From positions 62,001-126,000 of the forward strand of contig JAWRVZ010000156.1 of the NCBI GenBank assembly GCA_037043235.1: a stretch of DNA of 64,000 nucleotides, given 5' to 3'. Every line of letters starts with the position of its first letter. The first letter of the stretch is position 1. The DNA is from Rhodeus uyekii. Taxonomy: Eukaryota; Chordata; Actinopteri; Cypriniformes; Acheilognathidae. Shown here one piece after another: positions 47,357 to 58,557 of this stretch. The position numbers were made by a program, and so were the translations under genes. The notes under the pieces were generated by a model. The model made no database searches. It was not told where the DNA came from and worked only from the letters and a program-made list of their open reading frames with translations.

Positions 47357-48060
47357 TCAAAGCAGATTCATAAAAATTGATTCTATACACGTTAATTTGT
47401 CCCATTTATTATTTTGTTTCATAAATTCCTTAATAGGCTCATTTGTTCACATTAAGTAGCCTACTAAATTAACAAATTTTTTATTTATTTTTTTGCTTTT
47501 GTGGATTTCTCAAAGTGAATTATTACATGAAACAGTCAAAAAAAGAAAGAAAAAAGAATGGGTCCACTGGCACAAGCAGCTCTTCAACTTTTGACCACAA
47601 GATGCCGTTAGTGTGCACCGTGTTGAAAAGCTTCGAGTAATGAACCTTTTCACGACACAGTTGAGGGCAAAGCCTCGGTGCTTCACAAAGCTTCATTTCA
47701 CCATCACTAGGAAATACTCACACCGGCCCGTCTGGCACCAACAACCATGCCACGCTCAAATTTGCTGAAATCACCTTTCTTTCCCATTCTGACTTTCAGT
47801 TTGGAGTTCTGGAGATTGTCTTGACCAGGAACACACCCCTAAATGCATTGAAGCAACTGCCAGGTGATTGGTTGATTAGATAATTGCATTAAGAAATTGA
47901 ACAGGTGTTCCTAATAATCCTTTAGGTGAGTGTACATTTTTGATCCAACAGTAAAAGATAAACATCCGGTAAAGAGCTTTAATTCTGCCCAAAGTACGAA
48001 TGTAATTAAACGGAAGACAAAACACCTAATCCTAAGGTTCTCCATGCTCTGCAGGAATTT

Positions 48061-48570
48061 GATGTGATCATTGTGTTAAGATGACAGTATCAGGAAATAA
48101 ATGTGATTGGCCACATGACCAAACTACCCTATCATGTTAGACCGGTCCTGAACTCATGCAAACATCTGACATTTGCATTATTAAAATAAACATATGCTTC
48201 ATAACATGAATAGCTTTTTAACACTGCACAAAAATTGTGAGGAAACATTATAGACAATTGCTACCATTTGGACTAAATGGGTTAAATCATGACACATGAT
48301 TTAACCCATCAATAAACAACACAGAATTATTATATTTTCCACCCTTTACTACTGCAAATTGTAATAGTACAAAGTATACAGATGGTCAATATTGTTAATG
48401 TAAATTCCACAGACTTTAGCCTTGACATTAGTTGAAATATATTTTTGATGGAACAGCATAAGATAAACATCTGGTAAAGAGCTTTAGTTATGCCCAAAGT
48501 GATGCTGTAATTATACGGAAGACAAAACAATCTGACCCTGAGGTTTCCCCTCGCTCTGCAGAAAGGTCTC
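48061..48570 (+). repeat. Tandem duplication, copy B (uninterrupted)
   Basis: The second copy of the about 490-bp unit described for 43255-48060. It lacks the Tc1 and so shows the empty site (GAAATATATTTTTGATGG). It also contains a local palindrome at 48277-48309 absent from copy A. Confidence 0.85.
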
Positions 48571-49480
48571 AGATTGATCCCTGATAACGTTCAAGTGCAC
48601 TCTTGGAGTTATGAGCAACACTGTTTTCAGATTCTTAAGCCTTATTTGGCTTAAGTCACCAGGGAGATGATTTTGCCAGAGGTGGAAAACATTTCCATAA
48701 AATGTCATGCAAATTTTCCATTTCTGCTTCTGTCATTTTGGAAAAACAAAACCAGAACTAAAAACAAAAATATCTTTAATAAAATATTCTTTAATAAAAT
48801 GAATTGACTACATATTTTATCAATAATTATATAACATTTAATACATTTTCAAGAGAAACATGAATTACCCACAGGATGTCATTAAATAATTAATAAATCC
48901 TTCCCAAACGGTGTTAAATTACAATTTTTGCAACTTTGAATCAAAATAATCATCATTTAGTTACTCAGAATAAAACATGTTGGAAATTAAACATGCAATT
49001 GATTGGAACATTTTCTGCTCTCTTTAGCATTTAAAAGCTAAAGAAATTATAGAGAGAGATTTTTGTAGTGATTCTTGAGAGGCACAGACATGATTTATTC
49101 TAATGGTTTGGGACGCTTTTACACTCTAGGTTACACAGCCTAGAGTGCCTTTAATATACTCTCAATTAAGTGAAGGCAAGTGATAATTGGCAACTAACGG
49201 TTTTTAATATACTAGAGACTACTGAAATAACTGTGGATTTAAACACCACAAAAGAATGATTTTTTGGTTCCCCAGAAATGTCATTAAGCAGTTCGTAAAA
49301 GGATTGTTGTGTGAAGAACATTTAATCTTCTACAAAAAACTTCTTCTATAAAAAACCTTTAGTACAGTTTAAAGGTTCCTTGGATGTAACAAATGAAAAA
49401 ATAAAATAAAGGTTCAGACGTTGATACTTGTTATCTTTATGTTTTAATAAAAAAAATATTATTATTTTCTTTCTTATATA
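48571..49480. other. Unannotated AT-rich stretch
   Basis: No gene recognised. A perfect 9-bp inverted repeat CACTCTAGG/CCTAGAGTG with an 8-base loop occurs at 49122-49147. Confidence 0.5.
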
Positions 49481-49918
49481 TCATATTTTCCCGCATAGAA
49501 CCCTCAGACGCAGAATCAGAACAAAAAGAAAAAGCAGCCTCTCCCGCTGTGCAGCAGCATGTCCCTTAAGAAGCGTATTGTACAGGTGTTGATCATCCAT
49601 TGAGATGAGAAGAGCACACCCTCATGGCAGTATAGCTAATCACGTCTTCTTTCATGATTGACAGGTCAGACAGCCTATCAGCGCCAGCTGTCAGAGTGAT
49701 AGTACAAGCTCCAGAGACAACAACCCTTGCAAGCAAGAAAAACAGAAAGAAAATACTGCAAAAAAACCTTAAATCCTTAGTGACGTAACAAATATATTGA
49801 AATATTATTACATGTATTAAAAAAATGTGATATAGCCCGCACCCTTATATAACCTGCACCCCCCCGCGGTGTTTGTAATATCTGGTATAACCTGCGGGTT
49901 ATATGCAGGAAAATACGG
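49481..49918. mobile_element. Short non-coding DNA transposon (MITE)
   Basis: The left end TCATATTTTCCCGCATAGAA and the reversed right end CCGTATTTTCCTGCATATAA match at about 16 of 20 positions and are flanked by TA (49479-49480, 49919-49920). It is 438 bp long with no coding capacity. The right subterminal region has CCCGCACC/CCTGCACC repeats. The family is uncertain; TA targets suggest Tc1/mariner-related. Confidence 0.6.
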
Positions 49919-49920
49919 TA

Positions 49921-50149
49921 GTATTATGTCACATAAATCTAAATAGATAGTCTCGTAATCTATCTCCTCATTAGTCTTGTTAGTCTTGTCAGCTGTGATT
50001 TATCCCCTAATCATCCTCTATGTATATTTACCATGTGGTTTCCCTCAGTGTTTGTGTTCACGTCAATGTAAGGATGGTGTCAGCATTGTGTGACAACTCT
50101 GCCTGTGGGTAAATAAACCTGTAAATTTAATCTTCTTTGAATGTTTTTT
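49921..50149 (+). repeat. Possible LTR fragment
   Basis: TTAGTCTTGTCAGCTGTGAT, CCTCTATGTATATTTACC and an AATAAACC signal (about 50111) resemble the LTR at 16708 (TTAGTCTTGCCAGCTGTGTC). The 5' start and flanking duplication are not visible. It is interrupted or followed by a DIRS relic. Confidence 0.4.
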
Positions 50150-51293
50150 TTACATACTTCAAGTTGTCCTATTTTGTTTTTTTTTAACTGCAAGGGAGTT
50201 ACCTGCAGGAAGCCCATTTTCTCCAGAATTGGCATGTTGCTCAAGGCGGAGTATGCTCTGCTCAACACCATTGGTGTTACTCTCATAGGCTTGGTGGGCA
50301 GCGTTGGGGCTTCCAGGGATGATACCGAGTAGGGAGAGAGGTACCCCGTGAGCCTTCTCCACCTTTGGCATCGGCTCGTGGCTGTGCTTATGGGCCCCCA
50401 GAAGGGCTGCATACATTTTCGATTGAGTGTAAACACCCTGTGTGTAGCAGGCTTTTTTCAGGACCTCGACACCTCAGTCTGGAGGTCCGATGACATGCAC
50501 CGGTGCAGACATTGGGCCCATATAGGTAGGTAACGTTCGTCTCTAATATTAGTCTCAGAAGGTCAGTCTAATTTTAGACATGAGACTGCACGGGTGCTAC
50601 CTCAAGGCTCCTCATACGCTGGGGAGGAAGGTGGCGAGTCTTCCTCTTTAGCCTCGACGCTGTCAACATCACAGCATCAGTGCCTCTACCTGGTCGGGAG
50701 TAACCGCCCTCGAGCGTGCTTCCAGTTCAGGCAGAGGATATTGGGTCTGTGGGTGAAGGCTGAGATAAGCCTGTCTCAAAACAGGCTTAATAAACAAATA
50801 ATAAAATAATAAACAAAACAAATCATCAACAGCAGGACCTGAGCCCTGAGTAACGCGAGCCTGGGTAGATTCGTTAAAAACCGTCAAGTGGGAATGGAAC
50901 GCATGCAGTGAAGTAGTAGACAATGTCTTAGCACTGAATGAGATGCTGTGTGCATCCCTACCGGAATGTAGCATGGGCAGGCAGAAACACACAAACAGAG
51001 AGTGAAATGTGGAATGGCCTTTTCTTTCAAAACTAGTCTAGGGAAGATTCACACATATTGCAGCCAGCACGCACACTCTCATGTTACACACAGTGCTTAC
51101 AGAAGACACTCAAAGCTGCCACTCCCAGTTTCCGCCATACTTTTATCATCCTAGTGCATGATGTTACCGGCCCGAGACGTGCATTCACACTCTATCGATT
51201 ATTATTATTATTATCGAATAGTGCTTCACGAGACGACATGCCAATTCATTCCCCTAGTGTTTCGACGAAGTGCTACTTCCCTTGAAAGGGAAG
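50150..51293 (-). mobile_element. DIRS gag relic, third subfamily
   Basis: On the minus strand it begins with the hairpin ACTTCCCTTTCAAGGGAAGT (51274-51293), CTTCGTCGAAACACTAGGGG and a GCACTAGGATGATAAAAG block. It continues with a weak gag: EEDSPPSSPA-like sequence (about 50635), KMYAALLGAHKHSHEPMPKV (about 50390) and PTLPTKPMRVTPMVLSRAYS (about 50260). The order matches gag of other DIRS copies here. The hairpin equals the left terminus of the young DIRS. Everything is frameshifted. Confidence 0.7.
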
Positions 51294-51319
51294 TAAAGGT
51301 TTAGCAGATGGACTTCAAT

Positions 51320-51700
51320 AGAAAAGTACAAGAGCAGAAATTGATACACAATCAGGTCTTTTGATTTATGGCATTTTGTCTCTGCTACCCTTAGTTTGGT
51401 CAGATGTTCACAAAGAACATTGGTTAACCAGTGGTTAGAGAGAGTAGCACGTGTTGGTCTGGAAGAGATTGAACAAATATTGTCTACATATGAATTTAAA
51501 GTGGATGCATCCTTCTCACAGTCTATAGCATGAGTTCCCGATATCCAAAGCCTCCAAGTAGAACCATAGACTGTCCAGGAGGAGTCCACTGCCTGATCCA
51601 AGGCCTGGACACAATCATCCATCGCATCAGGAGCATGCCCAAATGTTGCAAACAGGCACGTGGGGGCCATGCACACTACTGACTGGCATTATGAGTTTCT
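51320..51700 (-). pseudogene. Possible LINE ORF2 linker fragment
   Basis: A single open minus-strand frame reads PDAMDDCVQALDQAVDSSWT, then SYVDNICSISSRPTRATLSN, HWLTNVLCEHLTKLRVAETK and CHKSKDLIVYQFLLL. The W-L-x-x-V-L-C and AETK...SKD pattern is what I recall from the region between endonuclease and reverse transcriptase in some fish LINEs. No catalytic motif is present, so the assignment is tentative. Confidence 0.4.
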
Positions 51701-51884
51701 GTGATGAACTTCATGCAAGTTGGATCAGCTTGTAACTTGAGTTTTTTCACTTTGATCTTTGGTGAGGTTTTCACAACCTCAGTAAGTTGATAATAATAAT
51801 TCATTACATTTATATACATTCTTTCCATTTTTCATTTTTTTATCTTGCCTAGACGGTTTTGAAATTCAGCAATATGTAAATTTT

Positions 51885-52634
51885 TCAACTCATTCGAAGG
51901 GTCATACACTCTATCATGTCTGTTGCTCTGGTGTCACTCCATACAACTGCGCGGCTTCTGACTTGATCTTCTCCGCTCACCTGCTGGTATCTTTTAAAGC
52001 CTGTTTAACATTACTCAAGTATAACAAATGTCGTACCATCTCATTCCGTAACATCAAAAATATTGACTATGCTGCATTTATGGAAGGATTAGCCACCCTC
52101 TCCAGTAATGACAATTTAACAACTCCTGATGAACTGGTATACCATTATAATGATGTGCTTCACACTCATGCACCATTAAGAACCAGGTCTGTTTCATTTT
52201 TTAATTCTGCTCCCTGGTTCACACCCGATTTGCGTAGGCTCAAAGCTCGAGGCCGCCGCTTGGAAAGACTTTATGTGAAAACCAGACTTTTCATACACAA
52301 GGACATGTACTCTGAGCATATGAAAAACTACAAAACTGCTATTAATTCAGCTAAATCCGACTATTACTCGCACTTCATCTCATCTAGTGAAGGAAACTCA
52401 AGAACTCTTTTTTTCTGTTTGGAAAGATATCACAAAGCCTCCCTATTCTCTGCCATCACACCTACACTCAGTTGAATTATGTGATGCCTTTTTAACCTCT
52501 TTCAATTAAAAAATTGCTAACATTCACCAGTCTCTGTAGGCTTCTGATATAGGATGCTCTCCATCTCTTTCGACTTTTTCACCGTCATTTAGTTCTACTC
52601 TCTCTACCTTTATACTTCCCGCTGAAGGTGAGAT
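51885..52634 (+). pseudogene. LINE ORF2, endonuclease end and linker
   Basis: A long frame to TGA at 52475 reads GVTPYNCAASDLIFSAHLLV, the end of an APE-type endonuclease, though the catalytic Asp-His pair reads Ala-His here. Then comes the linker with FNSAPWFTPDLRRLKARGRR and INSAKSDYYSHFISSSEGNS. Past the stop, coding similarity is weaker up to the LTR insertion. Confidence 0.75.
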
Positions 52635-53343
52635 TGTCAGGGTGTCTGTCTTGGTGCTTGTCCTTGCTGGTCTTGATCTCTTTGGTGTTGTGTGTCATGT
52701 GCTTTGTTTTCCCCACCCCCTTGTTACCTCACTACACTCATGGCTCACACATGTTCCTTGTTTGTTTGTCACCCTCTATATTTCCCTCTCACTCTCTGTC
52801 TTGTGCCAGATTGTATTGCTGTCTTTCAGACCTCTCTGGCTCTCATAGCTCTACTCTTTGTAGCGTTTTTAGCTTATCCTAGTTTATCTTATTTCTAGTT
52901 GGTGTCTGCTCTTAGTCAGTGTTTATTGTTTTCGTCGCTTTTGTTTCTAGGGCTTGCCCTTTACCTAGTTTTTTTCCCTTTTCTTTCAGCATTTGCTGGT
53001 TCTTGTTTTTTTTTTCCCTTTTCATTTTTGGCTCCCCTGTCTGCCTGGTCTGAGTCCCTGCGCTCAATCCTCTGCTTTTCAAGATGCTGCGCCATTTGAC
53101 ACTCTGCAAGTTTCTCTGGGACCTGGCACAGTGTCCTGTTTACTCCCCTTCCCAAGCTCCCCGCCACCATTGAACCTCTATCCAGCCCTGCGGAACGCGT
53201 CCCTTCATCCTGCCTGCCTTGTTTACACAGCACAGTGACTCTTTCTGCTGCATCCTGCTAAAAGATCCCTCCGTTGTCCTTATCTCTTTGAGTTGAATAA
53301 ATCTCATCCTGCAACTGATTCCCTGTCTTTGCCTATCCTTACA
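52635..53343 (+). mobile_element. Solo LTR nested in LINE
   Basis: It starts TGTCAGGGTGTC and ends CTATCCTTACA, 709 bp, with the perfect TSD GAGAT (52630-52634, 53344-53348). An AATAAATC signal lies near 53296, so plus orientation. It is pyrimidine-rich, with CTCTC and TTTCC tracts; apparent open frames across it on both strands are due to composition. The family is not identified, but the structure is that of a Ty3/gypsy-type LTR. Confidence 0.88.
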
Positions 53344-53348
53344 GAGAT

Positions 53349-54830
53349 AGCCTCACTTATCTCTAAACCTTCTGCATCTCATTTAGACCCTGTCCAAATT
53401 AAATTAGTAAAACTCTGTTTGCCATTTCTTTAATCACTGAGATTATTCATTCTTCTCTTATTTCTGGTACCATTCCTTACTTATTCAAATGTGCACTAAT
53501 AACTCCTGTACTTAAGAAACCAGGTGCGGACCCAATCAATTTTAATAATTTTCGTTCCTATCAAAAATTTTCGAAAAGGTTGTTGCATCTCAGATACACA
53601 ATCATCTCTCAACTAACAACCTTTACGAATAATCTGAATCAGGTTTTCATTCCCACCACAGCACTGAAACTGCACTAGTCAAAATTTCAAATGACCTTTT
53701 GATAGCAGCTGACTCAGGACTATTATCTATATTAACTCTTCTTGATTTATCTTCTGCGTTTGATACTATATCTCATCAAATCCTGTTAGACAGACTGCAG
53801 TCCATCAGTATCATAGGTACTTCTTTAACTTGGTTCAAATCATATCTCACTGATCGTACCCAATTTGTCCAAATCAGCCAGTTTAGATCCAAACCGGCAT
53901 CCATCACCACAGGTGTCCCACAGGGATCAGTTCTGGGCCCTTTATTATTTACCATCTATTTACTTCCACTGGGTAAGATTTTTAGGAAACATGGAATTCA
54001 CTTTCACTGCTATGCCGATGATACACAGCTCTATCTATCCTCCAAACCCACTTCTGCACTTCCTCCATCCTCTCTTCCTAACTGTTTGTCTGAAGTTAAA
54101 AACTGGTTTTCGTTTAATTTTCTCAAACTAAACAGCAGTAAAACAGAAATACTACTTGTCGGAACAAAAAATAATCTGTCTAAGACCAGTGGTTTTTCTA
54201 TGTGCATAGATGATTCTATCGTTGGTCTTGCAAAGCAAGTTAAGAGCCTGGGTGTTATCCTCGACAATACACTCTTTCGAAGCTCACATTAACAATATTA
54301 CACAGTCGGCTTATTATCACATACGCAACATCAATCGCCTCCGTTCTTCCCTCTCATCGAGGAGAACTGCCATCCTGGTTCATGCTCTGGTCACTTCACG
54401 TATTGATTACTGCAATGCTCTCTTTTATGGTCTTCCAAGTGAACTTCTACATAAGTTACAGTTAGTGCAGAACTCAGTGCAGAATTCATTCACATATCTC
54501 CTGTCCTACAACAATTGCACTGGCTTCCGGTTAAACAATGCATTGAATTCAAAATCGTCCTTCTAGTCTTCAAGACATTGCATAACCTGGCTCCATCATA
54601 TCTCACTGACCTGCTTTCTACACATACTCCATCTTGAACCCTTCGTTCCTCATCCGTACTCCCTTTAGTTCCTCCGTGCATACGTCTTGTTTCCATGGGA
54701 TCTCAAGCTTTTAGCTACGCTCCTCCCCAGTTGTGGAACTTGCTTCCCAAAAACATTCAAGACTGTGCCACGCTCTCTACTTTTAAATCCTACTTGAAAA
54801 CACACCTTTTTAGACTGGCCTACCAATAAT
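53349..54830 (+). pseudogene. LINE ORF2, reverse transcriptase and C-terminus
   Basis: It begins after the LTR with SLISKPSASHLDPV. The main RT frame (53699-54292) contains LLDLSSAFDTISHQILLDRL, GVPQGSVLGPLLFTIYLLPL and the active site HCYADDTQLYLSS (about 54005). After a frameshift near 54270 come FEAHINNITQSAYYHIRNIN, LVHALVTSRIDYCNALFYGL and HKLQLVQNS; another frame then continues LVFKTLHNLAPSYLTDLL. These are hallmark blocks of the L2/CR1-related LINEs. The protein copied its RNA at nicked target DNA when intact. Confidence 0.88.
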
Positions 54831-57305
54831 AAGCCTCAGCCCTGCTTAACTTCAGCAATCAACCAGTCTTAGGCTACAGGGTGACATTGCTGCCGGCATG
54901 TCGATGATTTTGTTTTCCATTGACATAATTCTGATCTTAACAAATAAATATATTCAAATGTAACATTTATTAATTGAGATCAAATGTGTCATTTAAATTT
55001 TTCCTTATTTTTTTGAGCAGTGTATTTATTTATTGAGAAATGGCCAATGAAACAATTCTATATTAATGCAAGCTTACACTGCATAATTTTTCCCCAGATT
55101 TTACAGTCGCTGACAGATTTGACTGCTCTGCAACAAAACCCCCAGATAACGGTCAAATCCGTACTCATTGCGGTCAGCGATGCTCTTTAATTATAAGCAG
55201 GTCAGCGATGTGATGTGACTCAGTCTCAAGCAGTCACAGATACTGCAATGTTTTCAAACCTGTTTGATATAATCGATACCACGTGATCCTGTAGCAATAC
55301 AACGACAAGGGGGAACGAATGCACACAGTGCCAATCACAGTGCAGATGGTACAAATTAAAAATCAAATAATCACTCTAAATTCACTCCAATATTATATGG
55401 ACTTCGGCCTCATCGGTATACGACAAGAAGGATGATGACAAGAAACTCTGTTGTGTAATGTGAGCAACACAGTGATTCAGGTAGTCTTGCCTTTATACAA
55501 CTAGCCAAGGTCTCCTCTTCTTTATGACCGTAATACCAAAGGGAAGGCTGCAGAAAGTAAATCAATATCATTTTAAAAATGAATCTCTTATTACTTCAGG
55601 GAGACGCTGTGTCTCCGTAGGGTTTTGCAGAACAAATTGCTGAAATACAGGTCAATACAACTTGTTCTACCTGTTGTAATTGAATGTTAATTTTAAAGTG
55701 ATGCATTGCTCCCACAAGACAGTAATATGTCACTTCTGTTTCACAACATATTTATAACATCCTTCACTGCGTACTCAAAATAATGACATCCAGCACAGGG
55801 GAAATAATGCCTGCACTTTATGGCATCAGAGCCAGTTCTGCATGCTGTACACATCAGTCTACCATTTACAATGATATGAATGAATGCTGCCAAACAGATA
55901 AAAGGACTCTTATAATCGTTTTTCTCAGAGCATGTGACTTTACTGTATCAGGATGTTTCAGTTATATCCGGTGGGTTTGTATCAGGCTCTCATGTTTCAG
56001 GCAGAGTATTGTGTTAAATCAAAGCAACTGGTGCCAGACTGCCTCACTTGTCCCTAAGAACATTTCTCTAAAACGCTTGAAGGCATGATTTCTCTGTTCA
56101 CCTCACACCCCTCTCTCTCTCTCTCTCTCTCTTGGATGCAGTCACCATGTTGATCTCCGAATTCAAGGCTTTTTAACCACAGCTGCAGGGTGTGTAGTGA
56201 CGTATTTTTCTTGTTACTAGCATTTGATGCAAACACTTACTGTCTTGGAGTCAATGTGAATACTGATTTTTGTGGATTCATGGTAAAGTACTCTAAAAAG
56301 CTGCACTGTTTTATTTTCTTCATAGTCAGCTGTCATGATGCATTAAAAAAAGCTACATAAAAGTTTGTGGAAGTCATGCTCTGACCTAAACTTTCAGGCA
56401 ATAGCCCAGACTGTGTTTAGGCAATTATTCATGCAATCTCTTTTGTTCCAGAGTTTGCACTAAAGGGCAATGTAGGTAGTCAAACACACACGGTCACAAC
56501 AATATGCTGAAAGCTAACGGCACTGCAGCCAATGCAATAAATTATTAAAAAGAGTTTGTATCTTTGTTTGGCTCCATCTTTAAATCGAAGAAGAGAAATA
56601 AAATACTTATTTGCACCAGCAAACGGTTTTAACATTATAATGTTAAAAAAAGCATGTTTATTAATATTTTTTCCCCCGAAATGTTATGAAAGCACAACTT
56701 ATATATGGGTAAAAAATGTGTATGGCCCTTTAACACCATTGGATTTGTTTGTGTTTTCTATGAACTGAATTGCACTTCTAAAACGTGAGTAGAAATGTAG
56801 GGAATTCTAGAAGGAACTAATTTAAAAATCAGAGATAATTGGAGTCTCAGATGGAGACGGTGGGCTCTGATAACAGTAATTTATTTCTTCGCTCTCCCCC
56901 ACACATCTCTGCGGGGAACACCTGCAGCCCAGAGAAAGTTTGACTGTCTTGCTGTTCTTACTATAATGCAGTTTTGTGCTGAGGGATTTAACAAATTCCC
57001 TGAATTATTTCTAGGTCTATCAAAAAATAAATCGAAATCAATAATAAAAATAAATCAAATCACTATCTGCTATAGAGCACGAATCTGCTAAAGAAGTCAT
57101 TGTTCTCTTATAGTTATGTGAAGTTGTGGTTACACATACACAAGATTTCACCAGACTCCACAGCTGTTCAACACCAAGATTCCACCAGAATATCCATAAA
57201 AGTCATTCACACATGTGCTATTTATATACAAATATGAGAGAGGGCCATAACAAATTAACAGAAGGTACATTTTACAGTATGTGGATTAATCACATACTCT
57301 ATATA
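54831..57305. other. Unannotated stretch
   Basis: No coding exon is convincing; frames at 55783-56088 and 56556-56768 lack motifs. A TTTTTTTGAGCAGTGTAT segment (about 55008-55025) resembles the end of a TA-targeting DNA transposon, without a visible partner. A (CT)n run lies at 56111-56132. Confidence 0.4.
56111..56132. repeat. (CT)n microsatellite
   Basis: About eleven CT units ending in CTTGG. Confidence 0.9.
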
Positions 57306-57550
57306 CTCTCACCTAAAGGATTATTAGGAACACCTGTTACATTTCTCATTAATGGAATTATCTAGTCAACCAATCACATGGCAGTTGTTTCAGTGCATTT
57401 AGGGGTGTGTTCCTGGTCAAGACAATCTCCTGAACTCCAAACCGAATGTCAGAATGGGAAAGAAAGGTGATTTAAGCAATTTTGAGCGTGGGATGGTTGT
57501 TGGTGCCAGACGGGCCGGTCTGAGTATTTCACAATCTGGTCAGTTACTGG

Positions 57551-58557
57551 TAGTGATGGCCAAATGAAGCGTTTCGAAGCATCATTGCTTTCTGATACAA
57601 TTGTGTCGAAAATGGTTCATTACTCGAAGCTTCATTCAGATGGAAATTGCAGCACCATCTTACAGCTGACAACCATAAAATGGAAGTAGGCTTATATGTT
57701 AACGCCCCGTTTATCATGTCTAAATATTAACATATTCCATTAGGATTTAATTCCTCCACCAATAGAACCCAACACATATCAGAGACCACTATAATTCCCA
57801 TTACAACCAATGCAATTCCCATAAAAACCATTAAATCCAATAGAAATTTTGTAATGGTTTCTATAGTTTTTTTGCAGGGCAGTATCATGTGTGAAAGCTT
57901 AATCTGGTGGGACTGATATTTTTGTGTACTTGTATAATGTAGCAGGAGTTTTTGTCTTTGATGCTTGTTTTTATGTAACAATGTATGTTCTTTAATTAAT
58001 AATACAAATAAATAAACATGTGGCAGAGGGTGTGCTTTGGGTACATTCAGAAGGCTTAGAAAAAGTGTTCATGAAATGGTATGGTTTTTATTCAGAAAAA
58101 TTATTTTCTCCACAGTCTTTGGTGAAAGGCGATTTCTTTTTTTTTTAAACAATTTCACCAGCTTTAGAGAATATCCTCTCGCAAGGAACAGATGACGCAG
58201 GAGTACACAAAACTGTTTAGAAAGCTGATATAAATGAGGATATTGCTTTGAATATACAACACTAAAATAAACTCAATCCACTCTCCTCAACAATAACGCA
58301 AATGCAAACACCATCTCCTACAACCCACGGTTTGGTTTCACTTTTATTAGCAATACAGCCACCACGTTTGAAACCCGTCAACACTGATCGGGCTGTCAAA
58401 GCAGTCACTGCCGGAGTGAAGCAGTGTGTTTGCTTCAAACGTCATTTTCACATGACTAGTGACGTAATGATACAAGCTCCGAAGCAGTAATTCATTGCAA
58501 GGACCATTCGAGTTTGAAGCAAGCTTCGGAGCGTCGGTGTCAGACGTAACATCACTA
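57551..58557 (-). mobile_element. Non-autonomous hAT nested in Tc1 B
   Basis: The ends TAGTGATG/CATCACTA and the perfect 8-bp TSD GTTACTGG (57543-57550, 58558-58565) define a 1007-bp element. Its left subterminal sequence (AAATGAAGC, TGTGTCG, AAATGGTTCATTACTCGAAGC) matches the 3' terminus of the hAT at 44821-47709, so it is in reverse orientation. It keeps only a C-terminal scrap of transposase. Confidence 0.92.
58085..58207 (-). pseudogene. hAT dimerisation-domain (hATC) fragment
   Basis: On the minus strand the frame reads PASSVPCERIFSKAGEIV, a stop, then KKKKSPFTKDCGEN-like sequence after a run of ten A residues. SxxCERxFSKAGEIV is the hallmark of the hATC dimerisation domain of hAT transposases. 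The larger hAT at 44821 has lost exactly this block, so the fragments complement each other in identifying the family. Confidence 0.8.

Larger units (their letters stand above)
44821..47709 (+). mobile_element. hAT transposon with BED-finger transposase, nested in Tc1
   Basis: The ends are TAGTGATG and CATCACTA, with further matching of GAAGC/GCTTC-rich subterminal sequence. The 8-bp TSD GGAAATAC is perfect (44813-44820, 47710-47717). It carries a multi-exon transposase on the plus strand and a retroposon tail near its 3' end. The copy at 57551 shares its 3' terminal sequence and TIR and is a non-autonomous relative. Confidence 0.93.
43690..47787 (-). pseudogene. Tc1 transposase, interrupted three times
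   Basis: The start codon is at 47787-47785 on the minus strand. The first helix-turn-helix segment precedes the hAT at 47709; the second lies between 44820 and 44590. After the solo LTR, ICEATTRNTLRRMGYNSRRP and HWVPLISTTNRKKRLQFARA lead to AWSDESQFLL, which has a catalytic Asp (about 44010). The region between the second Asp and C-terminus is partly deleted near 43810. It carried out cut-and-paste transposition at TA sites before these breaks. Confidence 0.85.
43613..47932 (-). mobile_element. Tc1-like transposon A, host of two later insertions
   Basis: The terminal repeats CACTCACCTAAAGGATTATT at left and its reverse complement at right are flanked by TA (43611-43612, 47933-47934). The transposase lies on the minus strand. 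A solo LTR (44166-44585) and a hAT (44821-47709) are nested in it. An internal deletion joins GGGCACGAAGCTC to TTTAAACGTGGC near 43810. The same family is present at 57306. Confidence 0.93.
43255..48060 (+). repeat. Tandem duplication, copy A (split by Tc1)
   Basis: The flanks of the Tc1, 43255-43612 and 47933-48060, together parallel 48061-48570 along their whole length. They share GTTAGACC...CTCATGCA, AAATGGGTTAAATCATGA, AACAACACAGAATTATTATA, CAGATGGTCAATA and GGTAAAGAGCTTTA. Copy A is interrupted by the Tc1 between GAAATA and TTTTTGAT. Divergence of roughly 15-20% by eye shows an old duplication that preceded the transposon. Confidence 0.85.
51885..54830 (+). mobile_element. L2-type LINE, 5'-truncated, split by a solo LTR
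   Basis: It starts within the last part of the endonuclease domain (HTLYHVCCSGVTPYNCAASD), continues through the linker and RT, and ends with the thumb/C-terminal region LKTHLFRLAYQ near 54827. 5' truncation is typical of LINE insertion. The solo LTR (52635-53343) interrupts it. Reading frames are broken in at least four places. The exact 3' end is uncertain. Confidence 0.85.

Noticed and set aside
52628..53238. Hydrophobic Leu/Ser-rich open frames resembling membrane proteins
   Set aside because: They arise from the pyrimidine-rich solo LTR; several frames are open on both strands, which is typical of biased composition.
55590..55620. GAGACGCTGTGTCTCC as a further DIRS terminus
   Set aside because: Only about 12 bp resemble the DIRS end and the flanks do not continue the match.
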